From: Lachnospiraceae bacterium
Lineage (GTDB): Bacteria > Bacillota > Clostridia > Lachnospirales > Lachnospiraceae
Assembly: GCA_017441825.1 (NCBI GenBank)
Contig: JAFRVD010000084.1
Coordinates: forward strand, 52,789-116,788
Direction of reading: 5' to 3'
Length of the DNA stretch: 64,000 nucleotides
Shown here: positions 24,083 to 31,497 of the stretch, piece by piece
Position numbering within the stretch: position 1 is the stretch's first letter
Layout of the letters: each line of letters starts with the position of its first letter
Notes under the pieces: generated by a model
Seen by the model: only the letters and a program-made list of their open reading frames with translations
Databases searched by the model: none
Told to the model about the DNA's origin: nothing
Made by a program: the position numbers and the translations under genes

Positions 24083-26737
24083 ATGAAAAGAGGACTTGCA
24101 GTACTGCTTGTCATCGTTCTCTGTCTTTCTTCCTTTGCGGTCCGCGTAAGCGCAGCCGTGCTCCCCGGAGAGGATACGATCCGGGAAGAGCGTTTCGGAA
24201 GAGGCTCGAGAGACAGTGAGAGCGAAGACGACGAAGATGACGATGACCTTGAGGACGGAGACGAGGACACCGGGGACGAGCTGGTTCCCTGCGTGACGCC
24301 GTTCACTGTGGCGGCAGATCTCAGCAACGTAGAAAACAGTGACATTTTCTGGTTCTCGGATGACGCCAAGGCGATCCTTGCGGAAAACGGCTTTTTCGTC
24401 AACGGGAACAGCTATTACAGCGAATTCTTTGAGGTGTATCAGAACAACGTCTACGAGTATACGCCCAGTTTTGTGACGGTGGACTCGATGATGCACCTGT
24501 TCCACCTCTATTTCGCGTATCTGTTAAAGACCACGGAAAAGAATTTCCTCACGGAAAAGCTCACGGATCTCTGCGACTGCATGCTGGACGTGAGCCTTCA
24601 GCAGGTCGATATGACAGAGGGCACGGACTGGTACGACGCTGCGCTTAGGAACGTTGCGTTCTTTGACGTTGCGTTCATGCTCCTTTATGATGATGCGGAT
24701 CCGGAAGACCTTGTCGCGGACAAAGTCGAAGCGGAGCTGGAGCTCATCATGAACGCTTCATCGATGACCGAATCCCCCATTTTCGGAGCGAACGAGGACT
24801 ACAGCCAGTACAAGCCGAGAGGCTATTACGAGGGAGATGAGGACCTCGAAGGCTATTTCCGGGCGATGATGTGGCTCGGCCGCATGAATTTCAAGGCGGA
24901 CGACGAGGACATGACGAAATCGGCCATCCTTATCACACACGCCTTAAAGGAGCTTTATGCGGAAGACTGGCAGGTGATTTACGACACCACCGCCTGGTTC
25001 GCAGGCACGAGCGACGACCCCGGCTATGAAGAATACAACGAAGTGCTGAAAAACGTCTGCGGCGATGACTACCAGCAGGACGACTTCATGAACGACGAGG
25101 CGCTTTCCAAGGTCATGGAAGCGCTTAAGGAACTTCCGCCGCCCGCCATTGCGAGCACGTACAGCGCGGACGACGGCATCGGCCATAACATCTGCTTCCG
25201 CTTCATGGGCCAGCGTTTCACACTGGACGCTGCCATCATGCAGAAGCTGGTCTCCCCGGAAGTCCCGGGCCGCGGCCTTCCGAGTACCCTCGATTTCCTG
25301 GCAGCCCTCGGCGCTGACGCTGCCAAGGACGTGCTTGCGGATAAGGGCACCATGCAGTACCCGAATTATGAAGAAAACCTTGATCAGGCTGAAGATCAGG
25401 TCGAAGCCCTTCCGGATGAGTTCTGGGAGAGCAGCATCTACGCGGCCTGGGAGCATGCGCTTCTTCCGGTGCTCGAGGACAAGGATGAAGGCTATCCGTT
25501 CTTCATGCAGACCGACGCCTGGGAGCTCAAGAACCTGGAGACCTACGCCGGCAGCTTCGCCGAGCTCAAGCACGACACGGTTCTCTACTCCAAGCAGGTC
25601 ATGGCGGAGGGCGACTGGATGCCCGAGCCGAGGGAAGACCACGGCTACGTCGAACCGGAGTACGAAGTCTACGGACGCCTTGCGGCGCTGGCGGCCATGA
25701 TGCTCGAGGACCTTGACGGCAGCGGCCTCATCGATGAAGAAGGCGTGGAAAAGCTGACGATCCTGAAGGATCTTGCGGAAAGGCTCGAGGAGATCTCCGT
25801 GAAGGAGCTCCTGGAGGAGACCATTACCGACGATGACTACGCGTTCATCCGTTCTTACGGCGAAACGCTGCAGGATTTTTGGTACGACGTCATCGTCGTG
25901 CTGTACAGCGGCCTTGACAGATACTCCCCGAAGGAGCTTCCGGCGGCAGTCATCACGGATATCGCGACGGATGCGGATACAGGAGAAGTGCTGGAGATCG
26001 GCGTGGGCAACCCGAACACGATTTACGTAGTGGTGCCGGTGGACGGCAAGCTCAGGATCGCCTGCGGCGCGGTCTTCAGCTACTATGAGTTTGCGTGGGA
26101 TGCTTCGGACCGCCTGACAGACAGCCAGTGGCGTGTCATGCAAGGCTACCAGCAGAACCAGGAAGGCAGATACGATCCTGACAGTGCCATCGGACGGCCG
26201 AACTGGACGCGTTCCTACAGAGGCGAGGCGCCGGATCCCGAGCAGGACAACTATCCGCCCATCATCGAAGATGATAATGTGGAAGAGTTTATTGACGAGC
26301 CCACGGAGCCTGCAGTCGAACAACCCACGGAACCCGCGGTCGAACCGACGCAGCCGGCAGTCGAGCCCACACAGCCCGAAAACGGGGGCACCGGATCCAA
26401 GCCCTATGATTACAGCGCGCTGGATTACGCGGGCCGCTATGTGGGAATGCATTATATCGTCAGCTTCTCCGCATATACCTATGTGGATAACGAAAGCGCG
26501 CCTGACCTTGAGATCGGAAACGTGGACCTCATCTTTGACGGCTCCAAAGACACTTATACCGTACATGTTTTTGACTGGCCCGACAGCTGGGACTATGACG
26601 CCGTCTATGTGATCCACATGGATTACGGCGACCGTTATCTCGGCATTTATGAAGAAAACGGGAAGATCCTGATGGATCTTTTTGATGAAAACAACGACTA
26701 CGACTATCTTGAACTGACAGAACACTATTATTCATAA
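24083..26737 (+). CDS. Secreted DUF3160 domain protein
   Basis: ATG 24083 (AGGAGG 9 bases before) gives 884 residues with a signal peptide (RGLAVLLVIVLCLSSFAVRVSA). An Asp/Glu-rich stretch (SEDDEDDDDLEDGDED) precedes a large DUF3160-type domain (about 70-730: NVYEYTPSFVTVDSMMHLFHLYFAYLL, TLDFLAALGADAAKDVL, LKHDTVLYSKQ). A PTEPAVE/PTQPAVE repeat linker (about 755-785) and a small C-terminal beta domain follow. No sorting signal, so it is released or held by the linker. DUF3160 is of unknown activity. The CapA-like gene follows 12 bases later. Confidence 0.8.
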   Translation: MKRGLAVLLVIVLCLSSFAVRVSAAVLPGEDTIREERFGRGSRDSESEDDEDDDDLEDGDEDTGDELVPCVTPFTVAADLSNVENSDIFWFSDDAKAILAENGFFVNGNSYYSEFFEVYQNNVYEYTPSFVTVDSMMHLFHLYFAYLLKTTEKNFLTEKLTDLCDCMLDVSLQQVDMTEGTDWYDAALRNVAFFDVAFMLLYDDADPEDLVADKVEAELELIMNASSMTESPIFGANEDYSQYKPRGYYEGDEDLEGYFRAMMWLGRMNFKADDEDMTKSAILITHALKELYAEDWQVIYDTTAWFAGTSDDPGYEEYNEVLKNVCGDDYQQDDFMNDEALSKVMEALKELPPPAIASTYSADDGIGHNICFRFMGQRFTLDAAIMQKLVSPEVPGRGLPSTLDFLAALGADAAKDVLADKGTMQYPNYEENLDQAEDQVEALPDEFWESSIYAAWEHALLPVLEDKDEGYPFFMQTDAWELKNLETYAGSFAELKHDTVLYSKQVMAEGDWMPEPREDHGYVEPEYEVYGRLAALAAMMLEDLDGSGLIDEEGVEKLTILKDLAERLEEISVKELLEETITDDDYAFIRSYGETLQDFWYDVIVVLYSGLDRYSPKELPAAVITDIATDADTGEVLEIGVGNPNTIYVVVPVDGKLRIACGAVFSYYEFAWDASDRLTDSQWRVMQGYQQNQEGRYDPDSAIGRPNWTRSYRGEAPDPEQDNYPPIIEDDNVEEFIDEPTEPAVEQPTEPAVEPTQPAVEPTQPENGGTGSKPYDYSALDYAGRYVGMHYIVSFSAYTYVDNESAPDLEIGNVDLIFDGSKDTYTVHVFDWPDSWDYDAVYVIHMDYGDRYLGIYEENGKILMDLFDENNDYDYLELTEHYYS

Positions 26738-26749
26738 CAGGAGACGGCG

Positions 26750-28507
26750 ATGGCACGCAGATGGCTTAGAATATTGCCTGCGGTCCTTCTCCTCTGCGTA
26801 TTGGTTTCGGGAGCGGCTCTACCAGTGAGGGCCGCTTCCCGTGTTTCCGGGGACATGTTCCGGGAATACAGGAGGAAAGAACCGGACAGCGGAGAGCAGA
26901 AGGAAGACCCTGATGCCGGGGAGACGGAACAAGGGCAGGAAAGCGCGGACCCGGAAGACCCCGGGTTTCAGGATGCGGCGGATCAGTCCGGAAAAAACCC
27001 GGATGGAAGCTATGAAGAGCTTCCCGACTGGATCGTCTTTCGGGAGCGGGAGATCACGAACGTGTTCTCCTGGGCTGACCCCGCGGAACTTGCCGGCAAC
27101 GATGAACCTGTTTTAGTGCGCCTTCACGACCGCTGCGCGGAAGTCCTTGATAAGGCCGGCGAGGTCCTTTTTGAGAGCCCCGAAGGCCTGTACGTCCAGG
27201 ACGTGCTGGTCACGGACGCGGACTTTGACGGGGAGCGTGAACTCGTTCTCCTCTGCTGGCGGCGGGGGCACTACGACCGCATGCGGCCGTTCTGGGTTAA
27301 GGAGGCGGACAAAGACTTCCGGCAGCATATCTATATCTATGACTGGACGGACGGCGAAATCCGCCCGCGGTGGCTTGCGTCCAATATTCTGATCGACGTG
27401 TTTGACTGGTCCGTGGATTCGAAGAACGTCTTTACTCTCACGGAGCCCGACGGAAAGAAAAGCCGCTGGGCCTGGGACGCCTGGGGCTTAAGCTGCCTTG
27501 ACGAGATCCCGACGTCAGACCGGCTGACCTTTGCGGCCATCGGCGACGACCTCATGCACATGGAGCTTGTGGGCGAGGCAACGCAGCGCGGCGGCTTTGA
27601 CTACATGTTTGACGGTGTTAGAGACCGCCTTCAGGCTGCGGACCTCGCGGTTTTAAACCAGGAGACGCCGTTAGTCGCGGACATGATGCGGGTCGCGGGC
27701 TACCCGGCCTTCGGAAGCCCCTACACGCTTGGCAGGGCGGTGAAGAATGCCGGCATCGATATCGTCTCCTGCGCCACGAATCACGCGCTGGACCAGGGCT
27801 ATTACGGCGTGCGTATCTCCGAAGCGTTCTTTACGGAAAACGACGTCCTCTGCGCGGGCATCCAGACGGAGCCTGAGTACGTTCCGTACCGGCTTCTCAC
27901 GATGCACGGGATCCGGATGGCGGTCCTCAACTACACAGAGATCACGAACGGCTACCCGCAGCCGAAGGAGAACCCGTACGCGGTGCACACGCTTGACAGC
28001 GAGGCGCGGGTCCGGGAGGACCTTCGGCTTGCGCGGGAGGATGCGGACTTAGTCCTCGTGCTGGTGCACTGGGGGTCGGAGTATGTGACGTACCCGGACG
28101 CGAATGAGCGGAGGTGGTCGGACGTGTTCCTCGAAGAGGGGGTGGACGTGGTCATCGGCACTCATCCGCACGTGCTGCAGCCCTACGGCGTCCGTGTGCG
28201 CGGGGACGGCCACGAAATGCTTATTTATTATTCGCTCGGGAATTTTATTTCTGCACAGTCGCAGCCTCCGCGGATGCTGGGCGGGCTCGCGGAGTTTACA
28301 GTGACGAAGGACGAGGAGGGGGTGCATATCGAATCTTACGGCATGGAGCCCCTGGTCACTCATTACGAAGTGGGTACCTTCGGCACGTATCTTCTTTCGG
28401 ACTACACGGACGAGCTTGCAGCGCGGCACCGGGTCGGGGTGACCGTGGCGGGCCTTTGGGACATGTTCCGGGAGTATACCGCGCCGCAGGGGCTGTTTGA
28501 GCGGTGA
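26750..28507 (+). CDS. CapA family (PGA_cap) metallophosphoesterase-like secreted protein
   Basis: The protein is 585 residues with a signal peptide (LPAVLLLCVLVSGAALPVRA). A low-complexity DPDAGETEQGQES region and an FG-GAP-like segment (LVTDADFDGERELVLLCW) come next. From about residue 262 there is a CapA fold: FAAIGDDLMH, LNQETPLV, CATNHALDQG, VHWGSEY and IGTHPHVLQ are the expected metal-binding motifs. Family members act in poly-gamma-glutamate or capsule assembly; the exact substrate is unknown. GGAG precedes ATG 26750. Confidence 0.85.
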   Translation: MARRWLRILPAVLLLCVLVSGAALPVRAASRVSGDMFREYRRKEPDSGEQKEDPDAGETEQGQESADPEDPGFQDAADQSGKNPDGSYEELPDWIVFREREITNVFSWADPAELAGNDEPVLVRLHDRCAEVLDKAGEVLFESPEGLYVQDVLVTDADFDGERELVLLCWRRGHYDRMRPFWVKEADKDFRQHIYIYDWTDGEIRPRWLASNILIDVFDWSVDSKNVFTLTEPDGKKSRWAWDAWGLSCLDEIPTSDRLTFAAIGDDLMHMELVGEATQRGGFDYMFDGVRDRLQAADLAVLNQETPLVADMMRVAGYPAFGSPYTLGRAVKNAGIDIVSCATNHALDQGYYGVRISEAFFTENDVLCAGIQTEPEYVPYRLLTMHGIRMAVLNYTEITNGYPQPKENPYAVHTLDSEARVREDLRLAREDADLVLVLVHWGSEYVTYPDANERRWSDVFLEEGVDVVIGTHPHVLQPYGVRVRGDGHEMLIYYSLGNFISAQSQPPRMLGGLAEFTVTKDEEGVHIESYGMEPLVTHYEVGTFGTYLLSDYTDELAARHRVGVTVAGLWDMFREYTAPQGLFER

Positions 28508-28516
28508 GGGGCCCAA

Positions 28517-28622
28517 TCCCCTCATCCGGCTGCCTTCGGCATCCACCTTCCCCCTTGTGGGAAGGCTTAATGGCTTCCCCCAAGGGGAAGCTGTCAGCCC
28601 GGAGGGCTGACTGATGAGGTGG
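28517..28622. mobile_element. MITE-like repeat with internal hairpins
   Basis: About 106 bases start with TCCCCTCATC and end with GATGAGGTGGA, near-perfect inverted ends. Inside are the stems CTTCCCCCTTG/CAAGGGGAAG and TCAGCCC/GGGCTGA. This GATGAGGTGG / AAGGGGAAG composition recurs in many gut Clostridia as a non-coding dispersed element; that is from general familiarity, not a search. It sits between CapA and the next promoter. Confidence 0.6.
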
Positions 28623-28640
28623 AAACCCTGCAACATCAAG

Positions 28641-28669
28641 TTGACGCGGTTCCATATTGTCATTATAAT
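28641..28669 (+). promoter_or_regulatory. Sigma-A type promoter
   Basis: -35 TTGACG (28641-28646), 17-base spacer, -10 TATAAT (28664-28669), 60 bases before the glycoside hydrolase start. A near-consensus promoter just outside the MITE-like repeat; it probably drives 28729 to about 35522. Confidence 0.75.
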
Positions 28670-28728
28670 GTGAATAAGAATTATATTGGCTTATTGTCTG
28701 ATTAAATACATTCCCGGGAGGTACTCTC

Positions 28729-30375
28729 ATGGCAAAAATGGACCGTATCATGGTAAAGGGGAAACCGTTCCTAAGCCTGGGCGGGCAGTCCCACAATTCA
28801 TCCAGCTATGTGCTCGATAAAATGGGCCCCACGTGGCAGAGCATCCACGCACTTCACGGCAACACGCTTGCAACGCCGCTCCCGTGGGATGCGTTCGAGC
28901 CCGTGGAAGGCGAATTCAACCGGAAATTTGTGACGGATCTGATTGACGAAGCCAGGCGGCAGAAACTGAAGCTTTCGTTCTTGTGGTTCGCGACCTGGAA
29001 AAACGGGACGATGCAGTACTGCCCGGCCTGGGTCAAGCGCGATACGGAGCGATTCCCGCGGTGCCTCGCAAAGGACGGCACGGCCCTCCATCAGCTGTCA
29101 GCCCATCAGCGGGCGAGCTTAGAAGCGGACAAGAAGGCGTACTGCGAGCTGATCCGGACCATCAAAGAATACGACGAAGAAGAGCAGACCGTGATCGCGG
29201 TCCAGATCGAAAACGAGGCCGGCATCCAGGGCGGCACGCGGCGTGACTTCAGCCCCCTCGGAGAAGCGGCGTACAAGGCGGCGGTCCCGGAGGAGCTCAT
29301 TGCGTACTGCAAAGAGAACCCCGGCTGTATCCTCGCGAAGGTGTGGGAGAAGAACGGCAAAAAGGAAGGCGCGGACTGGGCTGAGACGTTTGGCTTCTAC
29401 GGCGCCGAGGCCGTGACCGCTTACGCGATCGCGAAGTACATTGATGAGATCTGCGAAGCCGGAAAGGCCATCTATCCGAACCTCTTCATGTACCTGAACG
29501 TCTGGCTGGACGGCGGCTCCCGCGGCGCAGGGCAGAACCTGGCAGGCATCGACTGGCCGTCGGGCTGTGCGAACATTCATAACTTAGACATTTATTATGC
29601 GGTTCTGAAGCACGTGGACACCGTAGCCCCGGACAACTACCAGGCCTCTCTGTTCCGCCACCGCGAAGTCACGGATGCGTATGCGCATCCGGAGAACGGG
29701 TTCCCGCTGTACGTGCCGGAATCCGCGCCGCGCGGTGTGAACATCGGCCAGATGTTTTACGCTTTCGGTGAAAAGAAGGCCATTGGCTACCACATCTTCG
29801 GCAGCGAGTCCTGCCTCGAGCCGGACTTCACGACGCCGAACGCCGCGGGCCGGGAGACACTTCACAACTTCACAATGCTCGACAATGTAAAGAGCATCCT
29901 GTTCGATTATCAGGACCGCGGCAAGGTCCGTTCGGCCGTCCAGGAGGACGGAGAAGGCGGCGTGGTTCTTTCGGATTTTGACGGCGGCTGGTTCATGCGC
30001 GTCATGTTCGGTACGAACGCGGCCCCGGACTGGCCGGCCGGAGACTTCCGTCATCGCATTGCGCAGCGGGCATTGAGTGACCCGCCGGAAACCGGACGCG
30101 TCCTGATCTTCCAGGAGTCCGAAAAGGTCTTCTATTTTGTGGGCGAAAACGTCTGGATCAGCATCGAGCCGCCGGCGCCTTTTGACGGGTCCCTCCCGAT
30201 CCACTACGGCCATCCGACCCTCATGCACACGAACCTCGAGGCCGTCTCCGTAACGGAAGGCCACTTTGACGAGGACGGAAAGTACACGGTCGACATTGTC
30301 CGCTCCGGCGACGAATCGCGCCACAGCATCTGGCTTCGCTGGGACGTGGGTGTGGTGCGCGTGGAGATGGTCTGA
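28729..30375 (+). CDS. Clan GH-A glycoside hydrolase, GH35/GH42-like with DUF5597-type tail
   Basis: The protein is 548 residues, cytoplasmic (no signal peptide). A TIM-barrel start (LGGQSHNSSSYV..LHGNTLATPLPWDAFEPVEG) is typical of GH35/42 beta-galactosidase-like enzymes. The acid/base is probably Glu163 in VQIENEAG and the nucleophile Glu331 in LYVPES. The C-terminal beta domain resembles DUF5597. Likely removes galactose or a related sugar from imported oligosaccharides. CGGGAGG precedes the ATG. First gene of a run with a GH2-like protein. Confidence 0.75.
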   Translation: MAKMDRIMVKGKPFLSLGGQSHNSSSYVLDKMGPTWQSIHALHGNTLATPLPWDAFEPVEGEFNRKFVTDLIDEARRQKLKLSFLWFATWKNGTMQYCPAWVKRDTERFPRCLAKDGTALHQLSAHQRASLEADKKAYCELIRTIKEYDEEEQTVIAVQIENEAGIQGGTRRDFSPLGEAAYKAAVPEELIAYCKENPGCILAKVWEKNGKKEGADWAETFGFYGAEAVTAYAIAKYIDEICEAGKAIYPNLFMYLNVWLDGGSRGAGQNLAGIDWPSGCANIHNLDIYYAVLKHVDTVAPDNYQASLFRHREVTDAYAHPENGFPLYVPESAPRGVNIGQMFYAFGEKKAIGYHIFGSESCLEPDFTTPNAAGRETLHNFTMLDNVKSILFDYQDRGKVRSAVQEDGEGGVVLSDFDGGWFMRVMFGTNAAPDWPAGDFRHRIAQRALSDPPETGRVLIFQESEKVFYFVGENVWISIEPPAPFDGSLPIHYGHPTLMHTNLEAVSVTEGHFDEDGKYTVDIVRSGDESRHSIWLRWDVGVVRVEMV

Positions 30376-30417
30376 TCTCCCAATTGTAAGAAACTGTAAA
30401 CAAAGGAGACAGGACGT

Positions 30418-31497
30418 ATGAATCTCTTGGATTATCTGGACTGGAGAGGCGATCTCTCCTTTGACGTCTCCCCTTTCAACGAGGTGGATAATTTAATTCT
30501 CTGCATGACGGTGAACCTGGACTATTCCGGGATCGTTCCCGAGGAGGGCCCGGGGGTCCTCATTACGGACGCCGTGAACGCCTATCTTGAAAAATTCGGC
30601 GAAAAGGGCGACCGGCCCGGCGTGCTCATGCCCAAAGAGGTGTGGCCGATGGTCCGGAAGATGGCCGCAAGCCGCCGCTTTGAGTCGCTGCGGCTCTCTT
30701 CGTATAAAAGCATCATCGTCGATGACATCAATGAACAGTTTGCCGGGCTGACCCTGACCATGCCGGGCCGCTTTGCGTACGTCTCTTTCCAGGGGACCGA
30801 CGATACCATCGCCGGCTGGAAGGAGGACTGCTGCATGGCCTTCACGGACGAGATCCCGGCCCAGAAGGACGCGGCCGAGTACCTCACCGAAGCCGCATCG
30901 CGCGTTTCCGAGCCGCTCTATGTGGGCGGCCACTCAAAGGGCGGAAACCTTGCGGTCTACGCAGCGGCCAAGGTTCCTAACGACGTCAAGAAGCGCATTC
31001 TGCGCGTCTACTCGAACGACGGCCCGGGCTTTGACAGAAGCTTTTTTGAGACCGACGAATACATGCTGATCCGGAACCGTGTGACGCTCATCATGCCAAA
31101 GTGGTCCATCATCGGCGCGATCTTTGAACAGGATTGCGACCAGGTGGTGGTGGAGTGCAGCAGGCAGGGGATCATGGCCCACAGCGGCTACACCTGGGAG
31201 GTGCTCGGCACACAGTTCGTGCGTGCCGCAAGCCTCGTGAAGAGCAGCCGCGCGTTCCGCCTCGGCATGAACCGCGCGCTCCGGGACCTTTCCCGCGAAG
31301 AAAAGCGTGCGTTTACCAGCAACATGTTCGGCGCCCTGACAGTGACCGGCGCGCGGACCATAACGGACCTTACCCGGCTGAAGCCCAGGGAAGTGCTCCG
31401 CATCGGAAAGGAATTCAGAAACCACAGAGAGATCCTGATCGTATTCTCCAGGATCTTCCAGGAAAGCGCCCACGAATACCGGGCAGTGGAGGACTGA
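30418..31497 (+). CDS. Mbeg1-like (DUF2974) alpha/beta-hydrolase
   Basis: The 359-residue protein begins NLLDYLDWRGDLSFDVSPFNEVD, the hallmark start of the DUF2974/Mbeg1-like family. The lipase nucleophile motif GGHSKGG has Ser173, preceded by FQGTDDTIAGWKED. Expected to be an esterase or lipase of unknown substrate; no signal peptide, so cytoplasmic. AGGAGAC precedes the start. The stop touches the TTG of the next gene. Confidence 0.8.
   Translation: MNLLDYLDWRGDLSFDVSPFNEVDNLILCMTVNLDYSGIVPEEGPGVLITDAVNAYLEKFGEKGDRPGVLMPKEVWPMVRKMAASRRFESLRLSSYKSIIVDDINEQFAGLTLTMPGRFAYVSFQGTDDTIAGWKEDCCMAFTDEIPAQKDAAEYLTEAASRVSEPLYVGGHSKGGNLAVYAAAKVPNDVKKRILRVYSNDGPGFDRSFFETDEYMLIRNRVTLIMPKWSIIGAIFEQDCDQVVVECSRQGIMAHSGYTWEVLGTQFVRAASLVKSSRAFRLGMNRALRDLSREEKRAFTSNMFGALTVTGARTITDLTRLKPREVLRIGKEFRNHREILIVFSRIFQESAHEYRAVED

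Noticed and set aside
24944-26725. 593-codon open frame on the minus strand
   Set aside because: Antisense to the DUF3160 gene, which has a clear start, signal peptide and domains.
28729-30375. Reading the glycosidase as a plain GH42 beta-galactosidase (bgaA/lacZ-like)
   Set aside because: Motifs only support clan GH-A with GH35/42 features and a DUF5597-like tail; a specific gene name is not justified.
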